Source: Caldilineae bacterium
Lineage (GTDB): Bacteria; Chloroflexota; Anaerolineae; DUEN01
DNA length: 63,702 nt
NCBI GenBank assembly: GCA_011176545.1
Contig: DUEN01000022.1
Coordinates: 1-63,702 of the forward strand
Reading direction: 5' to 3'
Shown here: positions 47,069 through 56,321 of the stretch, in pieces
Position numbering within the stretch: the first letter of the stretch is position 1
Layout: each line of letters opens with the position of its first letter
Program-made: the position numbers and the translations under genes
Notes under the pieces: model-generated
What the model saw: the letters and a program-made list of their open reading frames with translations, nothing else
The model's database searches: none
What the model was told of the DNA's origin: nothing

Positions 47069-49630
47069 ATGAAGGTGTTCAACGCAGAGTACCCACTCCA
47101 AGACGGCTACATTCACAACTGGCTTGTGGCTGGCCCCCTCGCCATTGAGATCACGGATCTGGAGCCGTTCAAGGGAGACGACTTCAAGCTTCAAATCGCC
47201 CGACGTTACTATGAGGAAGACTCGGGCATCCAGGATCCCCCGGTAGACTGGACGAAGTTCTGGGTGGAAGGCCAACAGCTCACCTGGAACTACTATCGTT
47301 GCCAGGAGGATCATTTCGTCAATCGGACCGCCTTTTATCACACGTGCCACTATCTGAGGAGCTGGGCATACGCCAAGCTGCGGGTCCCGGCCGCGCAGGA
47401 AGCCACCATGATCCTGACCACCAACGGGCCCGCGGACGTGTGGGTGAATGGGCAACATGTCCATCGCCAGGAGCACTTCCATCATCAGCTTCCTCAGAGC
47501 GTCTCCTTCCAGGCCCAGCTTCAGGAAGGAGAGAATGAGATCCTGGTGCGCTTCGAGGCGGTGGCGATGCGCGAGTGCCCATACGTCATGGCGCTTCGCG
47601 TGCCCAATGTCCCGGCCGACGAGACCCTGGTCTTCATCCCCACGCAGAACGAGGCCATCGCGCGGCGGCATCGGCTGGAGAGAGCCTTCGACCTGGCCTA
47701 TCTTGAACGCGATGTCTACCGATATAATGACGAAATCGAGGTGAAGTGGCCACAGGATATGGCCGACACATGTACCCTGGCCATCCGCCTCCAGGAGGCC
47801 AAAGGGCCTATCTATGCAGAGGCCTGGCCGACGGTTAAAGCCGGATATTCACAAGAGATGTTGAAGGGGTACCAGGTTCCAGATGGCCCGTTCCGCATCC
47901 GCTTGATGGCGACTCCCAGGGAGTACTACGAACACTTACTGCGTGTCAACCGGGAGATCCCCTTCTGGGTGCTGCGGAACGCCTATTCACAGGCTCCTTA
48001 CGGCACTTACGAGGAGCGACGCCGGGAGGCGTTGGAAGACGCCGCTCGCCGTGAGCTCAACGTCTTCTCGGAGATCGCCAGGATGGCCTTGGGACGCTGG
48101 GATAAGGTCCAGACCGGCGTCATCATGGACACGATTCAGAAGATCAACCGCCGCGAGGACTGTAGCGACTTCTATCTGACCGGCCTGCTGGGGATGATGT
48201 ACCGGTACATGAACGATCCCAACTTCCCCGAGGACCTAAAGCAGCCGCTTGAGGAGTGCGTCCTCAACTTCCGGTATTGGATGGACGAGCCGGGCGAGGA
48301 TGCCATGTGCTTCTGGTCGGAGAATCATCAGATCCTGTTCCATACGTGCGAGATCCTAGCTGGGCAACTATACCCCGATCGCACCTTCTCCAACACAGGA
48401 CAGACCGGCCAATGGCACCGGGAGAAAGGCGAGCGCATGGCATTGTCATGGCTGCTGAAGCGGGGCAGGGGCGGCTTCCAAGAGTGGGACTCCAACTGCT
48501 ACTTCGAGGAGGACATCCTGGCGCTATCGCACCTGGCCAGCCTAGCGGAGAATGACCAGATCGCCGAGTTGGCCGCGGTGGTGCTGGATAAGATGTTCTT
48601 CACCATGGCCATCAACTCCTATAAAGGGGCCTTTGGCTCCACCCACGGACGCACCTACGCACCGCTTATCAAGGGCGCCCGGCTAGAGGCCACTTCGGGC
48701 ATCTCCCGCCTCATGTGGGGCATGGGCGTCTTCAACGAGAGGATCATGGGCACGGTCAGCCTGGCCTGCGCCGAGGAGTACGAGCTGCCGCCGATCATCC
48801 CGGAGATCGCCGCCACGCTTCCGGAGGAGTTCTGGAACAGGGAGCGTCACGCGGGCGAATTCGAGGAGTGGTGCGACCGAAGGAACGGCTCATGGGAGGT
48901 CAACAAGGTCACCTACAAGACGCCGGATTACATGCTCGCCTCGGCCCAGGACTATCATCCGGGCGAGATCGGCTATCAGCAGCACATCTGGCAGGCGACC
49001 TTAAGCCAGGACGCGGTGGTGTTCGTCACCCATCCTCCTCTCATGAGCGAGGAGGGCTCTCATCGACCGAATTACTGGCACGGGAACGTCTCCCTGCCGC
49101 GCGTGGCGCAATGGAAGGACGTGCTGATCGCCATCTACAAGCTGCCGGATAACGACTGGCTTGGGTTTACCCATGCCTACTTCCCCATCGCCACCTTCGA
49201 CGAACATGAGATACGGGATAACTGGGCCTTCGCCCGCGTAGGCGAGGGTTATTTGGCCATCACCGCCTCACAGGGCGTGGCACTGGCCACTCGTGGCGAT
49301 AACGCCTATCGGGAGCTGCGCTCTTACGGACAGCATAACGTCTGGCTATGCCATATGGGCCGCGCCGCCCTGGATGGCAGCTTCGAAGAGTTCAAGGAGA
49401 AGATCCTGAACCTGGACGTGACTTTCGAGGGGCTGTCTGTGCGTTGCATCACGCTGCGCGGTGATCATCTCGCCTTCGGCTGGGAAGGTCCGCTCCTCCT
49501 CAACGGCAAGGAACAGCCGATCACCGGCTTCAAACATTATGAAAACCCGTACTGTGAGGTCGATCTTCCCGCCGAGCACATGGAGATTCGGTTCCGAGAT
49601 TACCTATTGCGGCTGCACTTCACACCGTGA
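47069..49630 (+). CDS. Large protein of unknown function, putative toroid-type polysaccharide-active enzyme (paralogue B)
   Basis: 853-aa paralogue of the protein at 39111, recognisable over its whole length. Shared blocks include YWMDEPGEDAM, SENHQILFH (Asn419, His420), FGSTHGRTYAP, RPNYWHGNVSLPRV and NWAFARVGEGY. The order of domains is the same: beta-rich N-terminus, helical centre, beta-rich C-terminus. The start ATG follows AAGGAG. It lies 39 nt after the PL22 gene and is probably co-transcribed. There is no signal peptide. A glycan lyase or hydrolase role is inferred from context only. Confidence 0.75.
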   Translation: MKVFNAEYPLQDGYIHNWLVAGPLAIEITDLEPFKGDDFKLQIARRYYEEDSGIQDPPVDWTKFWVEGQQLTWNYYRCQEDHFVNRTAFYHTCHYLRSWAYAKLRVPAAQEATMILTTNGPADVWVNGQHVHRQEHFHHQLPQSVSFQAQLQEGENEILVRFEAVAMRECPYVMALRVPNVPADETLVFIPTQNEAIARRHRLERAFDLAYLERDVYRYNDEIEVKWPQDMADTCTLAIRLQEAKGPIYAEAWPTVKAGYSQEMLKGYQVPDGPFRIRLMATPREYYEHLLRVNREIPFWVLRNAYSQAPYGTYEERRREALEDAARRELNVFSEIARMALGRWDKVQTGVIMDTIQKINRREDCSDFYLTGLLGMMYRYMNDPNFPEDLKQPLEECVLNFRYWMDEPGEDAMCFWSENHQILFHTCEILAGQLYPDRTFSNTGQTGQWHREKGERMALSWLLKRGRGGFQEWDSNCYFEEDILALSHLASLAENDQIAELAAVVLDKMFFTMAINSYKGAFGSTHGRTYAPLIKGARLEATSGISRLMWGMGVFNERIMGTVSLACAEEYELPPIIPEIAATLPEEFWNRERHAGEFEEWCDRRNGSWEVNKVTYKTPDYMLASAQDYHPGEIGYQQHIWQATLSQDAVVFVTHPPLMSEEGSHRPNYWHGNVSLPRVAQWKDVLIAIYKLPDNDWLGFTHAYFPIATFDEHEIRDNWAFARVGEGYLAITASQGVALATRGDNAYRELRSYGQHNVWLCHMGRAALDGSFEEFKEKILNLDVTFEGLSVRCITLRGDHLAFGWEGPLLLNGKEQPITGFKHYENPYCEVDLPAEHMEIRFRDYLLRLHFTP

Positions 49631-49860
49631 GCCATGGCGCTCTCGTCTTCTAAATGTCACCTGTAGTGTCCGTAGGACATATTGGTCGTGGAGGGGATCT
49701 CCCTCCACACCACCCAAGGGGTCTTGGTTCCCAAAAAGATAACGCACATCATCAGAAGGGATCGTAAGGGGCCAGCATGCTGGCCCCCTACCCTTAGTTC
49801 ACATTCCCATCAGATGAGTCAAGGGTGAGAAACCGCAGGCAGGAGCCTCGCTTATACCGT

Positions 49861-50101
49861 TCGCTCATATTGGCATACACGACAGAGATAAGATGTAGGG
49901 GCGACCGGTCGGTCGCCTCCACAAAAGCTGCGTCCTTCAAGGTCTCTCTATAGTATTCGCTCATATTAGCATACACGACACATATAGGGGCGAGGCATGC
50001 CTCGCCCTATCAGAATGGGCGAACTGTAGGGGCGTACGGCCGTGCGCTCCTACAAAGCACGTCTTTAAGGAAGCAGGTGTTGCCTATTCCAATATGAGCG
50101 A
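49861..50101. repeat. Mixed repeat cluster in a 620-bp gene-free stretch
   Basis: The gap 49631-50251 has no gene. A 24-bp sequence beginning TCGCTCATATTGGCAT occurs at 49861-49884 and, with one change, at 49957-49980. Its first 13 bases recur inverted at 50089-50101. Three GTAGGGGCG-type palindromes lie between (49894-49923, 49984-50010, 50025-50054), each with a different core. Confidence 0.75.
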
Positions 50102-50251
50102 TAGTATTTCCGCCAAAAGGATACATTACCATACCAAGATATAGGGGTGGTATTGCAAAAGAGGGCCTATATATAGGGCATGAAAGAGAAAGGCCGAATT
50201 GAAGGAAAGATTGAGGTCCGTTCAACGGGGGGGTGAGGGCCAAGTCAGTAA

Positions 50252-52969
50252 ATGTCCATGCGATTTATGCGTCCGCGCTTATGTTCTCGGCCGTCCACCG
50301 TTCTCATCCTCCTGCTCCTGAGCGCCATAGCCCTGCGTGCTTATCACCTGGACTTCCAGAGCCTTTGGAGTGATGAGGGCATCAGCCTGCTACGGGCATC
50401 CCTGCCGCTCCCACAAATGCTCCGAGAGATGCCCGTCGAGCACGCGCCCGGCTACTTCGTCCTCCTGCACCTCTGGATTCAACTCGTCGGGACCAGCGAC
50501 TTCTCCTTGCGCTTCCTCTCCCTATGGCCCAGCGTGCTGGCCGTCGCCCTGGCTTACCGCCTGGCGGCCGATCTGGGTCGCCAGCGGGCCGGCCTGATCA
50601 CGGCCGCGCTCCTGGCTTGCAATCCCTTCCAGGTGTGGTACGCGCAAGAGGCGCGCATGTATAGCTGGCTCCTGGCCGCCGGCCTCGCCTCAACCTGGTT
50701 CCTATGGCGCCTGACGAGCTCGGCCTCTCCGCGTCTCCCCATGATCGGGTACATCATCGCCACGGCCGGCGCTATCTATCTGCATCACTACGGGTTCCTG
50801 GTACCTATCGTCCACGCGGGCTTCATGGCTTGGAGGCTATGGCGCTGTCGGGACCTCGCGGCCGTACGACGCTGGGTCGTGGTCAGTATCGTCATCCTCC
50901 TCCTATATCTTCCCTGGCTTCCCAGGGCCATCCGCGTCTTTAGCTTCCCAGGCTGGCGATCTCCAGGCGATCCATGGCAGATCCCCTGGCGCTATCTTAC
51001 CGCGTACACCGTCGGCGATCCCATGCCCGCTCCCTGGCAAGCCTGGTTGCCCCCCGTGTATCTGATCTTAATCGTAATCGGGGCCCTCACTTGGTGGCGA
51101 CATAAGCCCGCAGCCGGGGCGCTGCTTCTGGCGAGCACTCTACTCCCCCTCATCGTCGTCCTGGCCCTGGCCCTGCGGAAGGCCGACTTCCACGAACGTT
51201 ATGCCATCATCATCAGCGGCCCCCTGGTAATCCTGGCAGCGGGAGGCATCGATGGGCTTCGCCGCGTTCGCCTGGGGATGGCCGCTTTGCTGCTTGCCGG
51301 CCTGATCACCGCCAGCGGCCTAGCCCTGTTCCACCTCTATACGGACGAGACCCTGCACAAGCCGAACTTCCGCGCCGCGGCGGCCCGGATTCAGACGCTG
51401 GAAAAGCCCGGGGACGTAATCCTGGTCGATGGCCCCGATCCGCGAAAGGTGTTCCTGCACTATTATCACGGCAACGCCCCCGTATATGATCTTCGGGATC
51501 TGCAGGACGCCGAGGCCGATGAGATCAACGCAACCCTAATAGAGGCTACGCGAAGGGCACACCGGGCCTGGGAGCTACTGTATTTCCACCAGCCGGGGCC
51601 AATCCAGGTCTGGCTGGCGACCCACGCATGGCCCGCGGCCGAGACGATGCATAATGGCATCCGCGTGACGCTATATGGCCTGCCGGGTATCCCATCGCGA
51701 TCGCGTGAACTCGATCTGCGCTTCGGGCCATCACTGAGGTTGACGGAAGTAGAGATCGGCGGCGAGACGAGCCCAACAGGAGATTTGAAGGTCGAGGTTG
51801 GCGAGTTGTTGCGGATCACGACGCGCTGGCAGGTCGAGGCGAAACTTCCGGATTACAAGTTCAGCCTGCGCCTCTACGATCTCCCAGGGCGGCTATGGCT
51901 ATCTGAAGATTATGTGCCCCAAAACTGGCTGGCGCCGACCAGCGCCTGGATCCCCGGGCAACCAGCCACCGATCGTCATGGCCTTCTGCTGCCCTGGGAT
52001 CTGCCTCCCGGTCCCTATCGCATCACCATGCGGCTATACGATGTGACGACTGAGCAACCGATCGAGACGGAAGAGGGTATTGACGTGCCGCTGGCGGAGA
52101 TCCAAGTATATCCCGCAGCCTCCCCTCCCCCCGCAGAAGCTATCTTCATCCCCTCGCCGGTGAACCAACCCGCAGGCAAGAGCCTCATCCTGCGCGGCTA
52201 CGGCGTCTCGCCTGATCCGCTTCGACCAAGCCACCCCGGGGAACTGAGCCTATGGTGGCAGATCCTCCATCCCCTCGAGGGCGGGCCTCAGCTCCGTATT
52301 CGTCTCCTCGATGCTGGAGGCGCGATCTGGGCCGAGGGGACATACCCTCTGACCCTGGGGATTCAGGAATGGTGGCGACCAGGACAGATCACCCGCGAGC
52401 GCTATCTTCTGCGCCTGGACCCCGCCGTGAAGACAGGCCGCTATCGTCTGGAGCTCGCCCTGATCGATGAGGCGGGTCGCGAGCCTGTCCTTCTGAGCAT
52501 CGGGGATATCCGCGTGCAGGCGCGGCCGCGCCGCTATCGACTATGGCATGTACCCAACAAGGTAGGAGCCTATCTGGGAGAGGGCATCATCCTGCGAGGA
52601 TACAAGCTGGCCCCTAAACGCCCCACCGCGGGCGCCTCAATGAAGGTCACGCTATACTGGCAGGCGCTCGCACGCGTGGATGGGCACTACAAAGTGTTCG
52701 TTCATCTGTATGACGAAACGGGACAGCTGAGGACGCAAGTGGATGACTTCCCCTTGCACGGCGATGCGCCCACGGAGAGCTGGTTGCCAGGAGAAGTCCT
52801 CATCGATCGCTACACGCTACACCTGCCCGCTGATCTCCCTGCCGCGACCTATCGTCTGGCCGTCGGGATGTATGATCCCGTCACCGGGCGGCGCCTGCCC
52901 GCCACGGACGCGAAAGGGACCCCCCTCCCGAACAACGCGATCCCGCTACGGGAGATACAGCTACGTTAA
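50252..52969 (+). CDS. GT39-like membrane glycosyltransferase with C-terminal beta domains
   Basis: 905-aa integral membrane protein. The first half is a GT-C fold transferase: a luminal-type Asp41-Glu42 pair in LWSDEGISL after the first helix, then about ten membrane segments up to residue 370. It would use a polyprenyl-linked sugar. The second half (about 480-905) is extracellular and built of three similar beta-sandwich repeats, with LRGYGVSP and LRGYKLAP marking two of them. Start: ATG 50252 or 50258. Its stop overlaps the converging DUF89 gene. The acceptor is unknown. Confidence 0.85.
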   Translation: MSMRFMRPRLCSRPSTVLILLLLSAIALRAYHLDFQSLWSDEGISLLRASLPLPQMLREMPVEHAPGYFVLLHLWIQLVGTSDFSLRFLSLWPSVLAVALAYRLAADLGRQRAGLITAALLACNPFQVWYAQEARMYSWLLAAGLASTWFLWRLTSSASPRLPMIGYIIATAGAIYLHHYGFLVPIVHAGFMAWRLWRCRDLAAVRRWVVVSIVILLLYLPWLPRAIRVFSFPGWRSPGDPWQIPWRYLTAYTVGDPMPAPWQAWLPPVYLILIVIGALTWWRHKPAAGALLLASTLLPLIVVLALALRKADFHERYAIIISGPLVILAAGGIDGLRRVRLGMAALLLAGLITASGLALFHLYTDETLHKPNFRAAAARIQTLEKPGDVILVDGPDPRKVFLHYYHGNAPVYDLRDLQDAEADEINATLIEATRRAHRAWELLYFHQPGPIQVWLATHAWPAAETMHNGIRVTLYGLPGIPSRSRELDLRFGPSLRLTEVEIGGETSPTGDLKVEVGELLRITTRWQVEAKLPDYKFSLRLYDLPGRLWLSEDYVPQNWLAPTSAWIPGQPATDRHGLLLPWDLPPGPYRITMRLYDVTTEQPIETEEGIDVPLAEIQVYPAASPPPAEAIFIPSPVNQPAGKSLILRGYGVSPDPLRPSHPGELSLWWQILHPLEGGPQLRIRLLDAGGAIWAEGTYPLTLGIQEWWRPGQITRERYLLRLDPAVKTGRYRLELALIDEAGREPVLLSIGDIRVQARPRRYRLWHVPNKVGAYLGEGIILRGYKLAPKRPTAGASMKVTLYWQALARVDGHYKVFVHLYDETGQLRTQVDDFPLHGDAPTESWLPGEVLIDRYTLHLPADLPAATYRLAVGMYDPVTGRRLPATDAKGTPLPNNAIPLREIQLR

Positions 52970-54172
52970 GCGGCCCTGGATCACGCCGCGCCGCCCGTTG
53001 ACCATCCACGTCGGGTCCTCCTGGCTCAAGCGCTCCGCCTCCCCCGGGGCCAGGCCCACGATGAGCTCGGACTTGAGGGTGCGCAATGTCAACAGAGGCG
53101 CCGGGAAGTACGCCGTCGCCCGTTCAAACGAGCTCGTAGGAGGCCAGTGCGCGTCCCCCAACAGCCGCCGATAATTCACATCCCCCTTGAGGATCACCCA
53201 ATCGGCCGATGCCAATATCGCCCGCAGATCATCGGGCAACTGGAAATAAAAGAGGCTGGTGGTATAGAACCAGTGTGTATATAGACGCAGGCGTCCCCCC
53301 GCGAGATGCCCTCGTAAGCGCTCGCCGAGCTGACGCGCGGCCTCATCCCCCCGCGCCAGCGCCTCAATGCCCACCTCCACATCGGCCAGCATCGCGTCGG
53401 ATACGAAGAAGGGCTGGGCCTTCAAGTGCAAATCCACCTGGCTCGCCAGCTCTTCACACAGCAGAAAGTCCACCAGGGCCAGATCCGCCAACAACTCCGT
53501 GCCCGCGTTGTCATGGATCAGGATGATCCGGCCACATGACCTGTCCTGCAGATACCGCCAGGCCGCCTCCCCATCATCCACTAAAATGTTGGAAAGCTCA
53601 TCTTCAGCTTCAGTACCAGCCAGATGCGCCGCCACGTTATAACTCAGATCGACGCGATTCCCCCACAGACTGGCGTAGAGCAACTGCCGAAATCGCGTCT
53701 CGGGATCGTCCGAGAGCGAACGCAGCAGCCGATCGATCATCCGCGGCGCGGCATCGGGCCTCCATTCCGTCCCCTTGATCGTGGCATAGGGATCGACGCC
53801 ATGCCACGGCCCCGGCTGGAAGTAACGGGTTGCCTCCAAGACGCGGCGATAGAAATATGCCTCCGCCCAATACCACGGCACCTCGAGCCACGAGCGACCG
53901 AAGTAAGGACGCGAGACCTGATCCCAAAACGGCTTATCGGGGGTAGATTCCCGGAGCGGCCGGATCGTTCCCTCCGTGATTTCTGAGCGCAACTCAGCCA
54001 TGGCTTGGCGGATCTCTTCCGAGAACGCGTTATGCGCCACGATGTCATCGATGATGCGCGGGATGCGGACCTTGAACGTGTTGTATGCAAACGACCCCAG
54101 TTCCGACGTCATTAATGGCGGCGGTAACGCCTCAGGATCGATTAAGGAAGGCGGAACCACAGGCACGACCAT
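52961..54172 (-). CDS. ARMT1-like (DUF89) metal-dependent phosphatase family protein
   Basis: 403-aa protein of the damage-control phosphatase family, which removes phosphate from misformed sugar phosphates. Characteristic blocks: SLWGNRVDLSYN, LIHDNAGTELLADLALVDFLL, LKGDVNYRRLLGD and TLRTLKSE. I chose the internal ATG at 54172 because the preceding 11 codons come from a tandem GTCCTTCGTC-rich stretch. It converges with the GT39-like gene and overlaps it by 9 nt. It is downstream of the EamA transporter on the same strand. Confidence 0.85.
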   Translation of the reverse strand: MVVPVVPPSLIDPEALPPPLMTSELGSFAYNTFKVRIPRIIDDIVAHNAFSEEIRQAMAELRSEITEGTIRPLRESTPDKPFWDQVSRPYFGRSWLEVPWYWAEAYFYRRVLEATRYFQPGPWHGVDPYATIKGTEWRPDAAPRMIDRLLRSLSDDPETRFRQLLYASLWGNRVDLSYNVAAHLAGTEAEDELSNILVDDGEAAWRYLQDRSCGRIILIHDNAGTELLADLALVDFLLCEELASQVDLHLKAQPFFVSDAMLADVEVGIEALARGDEAARQLGERLRGHLAGGRLRLYTHWFYTTSLFYFQLPDDLRAILASADWVILKGDVNYRRLLGDAHWPPTSSFERATAYFPAPLLTLRTLKSELIVGLAPGEAERLSQEDPTWMVNGRRGVIQGRLT

Positions 54173-54215
54173 GTTGTTCACCCTTCGTCTTCCGTCCTTC
54201 GTCATTCGTCCTTCA

Positions 54216-55157
54216 TCATCTGTCTGACATCGGCTCCCACTGGGCCAGGAACATACCCAATAGGATCAGCGCGCCGCCGACCGCCTGGGAGGGCATCATC
54301 CGCTCGCCCAAGAACGTCACAGCCAGGAGGATAGAGAAGAACGGCTCGATGGAGCCGAAGATCGCCGCCCGTCCAGGGCCGAGCAGGCCGATCCCCCACC
54401 ACAGCATCATGATGGCCAGAGCCGTCGAGAAGACGGCGAACAGGCTCGCCCATATCCAGCCCTCGGCCTCGAAAGCGAAGGACAATTGACCGGAGAGCCA
54501 TGCGTAGAAGAACGTGCCGATCATCGCGCCGAGGATTTGCCAGGTCGCGCTCATCACCGGAGGCGCGCCTCGCGTCCACCGCTGTCCCACCAGCACATAA
54601 GCCGTCTGGATGATCATGTTGATGGTCATCAGCAGGATCCCCTTCCAGGCGACAGCCTCCAGGGGCCTGGCGAAGAGGATCACGCCGCCCGTCAACACGG
54701 CCACCAACGCCATCACCTGCTGGCGACGCAGCGGCTCCTTCAGGAATAGCCAACTCCCTAGGTTGATCGAGAGCGGATACAGGGCGACGAAGAGGGAGAT
54801 CAGCCAGGCTGGCGCCACGTTGAGCGCCTCGAACCAGGTTACGCCCAGCAGCGTGTACGCCAGGAAGCCCAACAGGAACAGGGCGACCGTCTGGCGGCGC
54901 GGCAAAGGGGTCCAGTGACGGGTCAACCGCAGGAAGGCCACCAGGGCGATCGAGGCGAGGGCGAAGCGCAGGAACACAGCCGTGCCAGGCGTGATCCCGG
55001 CGCGATAGGCGTTACGAATGAAGACGACCGCGCTAGCGTAACACATGGCCGAACCGGTGGCGATGAGGGCACCTTTGCGCACCGTGGACGTGGAGATCGA
55101 AGTGGTTACCGACATCGATGGGCTCGTCCTCCCGCTTCGCAAAAGCCAGACGCTCAT
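54216..55157 (-). CDS. EamA/DMT family transporter
   Basis: 313-aa inner-membrane protein with ten hydrophobic segments arranged as two EamA repeats, expected to move a small metabolite. The N-terminal start is uncertain. ATG 55157 lies within a small hairpin, while ATG 55115 lies behind GGGAGG with a long spacer and gives MSVTTSIST. No substrate can be read from the sequence. Confidence 0.85.
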   Translation of the reverse strand: MSVWLLRSGRTSPSMSVTTSISTSTVRKGALIATGSAMCYASAVVFIRNAYRAGITPGTAVFLRFALASIALVAFLRLTRHWTPLPRRQTVALFLLGFLAYTLLGVTWFEALNVAPAWLISLFVALYPLSINLGSWLFLKEPLRRQQVMALVAVLTGGVILFARPLEAVAWKGILLMTINMIIQTAYVLVGQRWTRGAPPVMSATWQILGAMIGTFFYAWLSGQLSFAFEAEGWIWASLFAVFSTALAIMMLWWGIGLLGPGRAAIFGSIEPFFSILLAVTFLGERMMPSQAVGGALILLGMFLAQWEPMSDR

Positions 55158-55174
55158 CTTGGAAGATGAGCGAA

Positions 55175-55214
55175 CCCAAAAGTCCCCCCGGGGAGAGAGG
55201 TTCCCTGGGGGGAC
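55175..55214 (-). terminator. Intrinsic terminator of the isomerase-like gene
   Basis: On the minus strand, GTCCCCCC (55214-55207) pairs with GGGGGGAC (55189-55182), followed by TTTTGGG. It separates the isomerase-like gene from the EamA gene. Confidence 0.75.
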
Positions 55215-55246
55215 CCTAACATCCGGGCATGTCAGCGAGGCTGAGA

Positions 55247-56017
55247 TTACTCCAGCCCCATACTCCTGAGGTTGTTGTAGCTGATAGCCAGGCTCTCAAA
55301 CGGATCGCGTAGACATCGATCCTGTTCGACGGCATACCACTCCACCCCAGCCTCACGACAGGCGGCCAGGATGGCAGGCCAGTTCAAGTTCCCCTCGCCC
55401 ACCTCGGCCATCTCCTGCTTCCCATCGATGATGACCATGTCCTTGAGATGTACCACGGGCATCCGCCCTCTCATCTTCCGGATCCACGCCGCCGGATCGC
55501 CGCCTCCGTGCTGTACCCAATAGGTGTCGATTTCCGCCCGCACATAACGGGGATCAGTCTCCTCGAAGATGATGTCCAGGCCGGTCCGCTTGCCAAAGCG
55601 CTGGAACTCGAAGCTGTGATTATGATAGCTGAAGGTCAGCCCCGCCTCGTACAGGGCGCGGCCGATCTCGTTCGCCTCCTTAGCGAACTGGTGGAATCCC
55701 TCCTCGCCCATCTCCCGATATTTCGGAGGCATGCTCCCCAGGGCGACGTGTTTACATCCCCATAGCTGATGCTCCTCGATCACCGCCTGCAATTCATTCT
55801 TCAGGCGATCGTAGCTCGTATGGGTGATGCACAGAGTCAGGCCCTCCCTGTCAAGCATCTCCTTGAGCCTAGCGGGCTCAATCGGCCCGATAGCGGACAC
55901 CTGCACGGCCCGATAACCAATCTCCCGAATCTTCCGCAGGGTCTCGGCCAGACCCTCCGGGGTCTGCGTGAACTCCCGCACCGTATATAACTGAGCGGCC
56001 AGCACCGCGCGTGCCAT
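55247..56017 (-). CDS. Sugar phosphate isomerase/epimerase-like TIM barrel
   Basis: 256-aa protein of the xylose isomerase-like (AP_endonuc_2) superfamily. Family blocks: LAAQLYTVREF, CITHTSYDRLKNEL, FSYHNHSFEF, ADIDTYW-like EIDTYWVQHGGGDP and VVHLKDM. The metal-binding residues expected in the last blocks are present (His in YHNH, Asp in IDTYW, His in VHLKD). AGGAGG lies before the start. It has its own terminator. Substrate unknown; similar proteins act on inositol or hexose derivatives. Confidence 0.87.
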   Translation of the reverse strand: MARAVLAAQLYTVREFTQTPEGLAETLRKIREIGYRAVQVSAIGPIEPARLKEMLDREGLTLCITHTSYDRLKNELQAVIEEHQLWGCKHVALGSMPPKYREMGEEGFHQFAKEANEIGRALYEAGLTFSYHNHSFEFQRFGKRTGLDIIFEETDPRYVRAEIDTYWVQHGGGDPAAWIRKMRGRMPVVHLKDMVIIDGKQEMAEVGEGNLNWPAILAACREAGVEWYAVEQDRCLRDPFESLAISYNNLRSMGLE

Positions 56018-56159
56018 GGAAACCTCCTATGCATCGTCATTCCGATATGAAAAACGGCCTTTCAGGCCCATGATCGGGGATCATCTTACCCGAGTGGAGA
56101 ACGGCTGTCAATTTTCTATCCATCTGATGATCCAGGCTGATCCTCACCCTGCTTCACAG

Positions 56160-56188
56160 TTGTCTTTGAGGGTCACTCATGATATCAT
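56160..56188 (+). promoter_or_regulatory. Putative promoter for transketolase
   Basis: TTGTCT (56160-56165), a 17-nt spacer and TATCAT (56183-56188). The gap 56018-56321 shows nothing else I recognise. Confidence 0.5.
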
Positions 56189-56321
56189 GCGGTTAAGTAC
56201 GCATTCCCTCCTCGCGGTGTGTTTTCTCTACTGACGAGTCTAAAAGCACAAGACGGACGTTTACATCCTACAGCCCTGATCGATCCCGTTCATTCCAACC
56301 TATAACCAAGGAGTTCGACAT

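Noticed and set aside
49861-50101. CRISPR array
   Set aside because: Only two and a half copies of a repeat, separated by palindromes rather than unique spacers of even length, and no cas genes.
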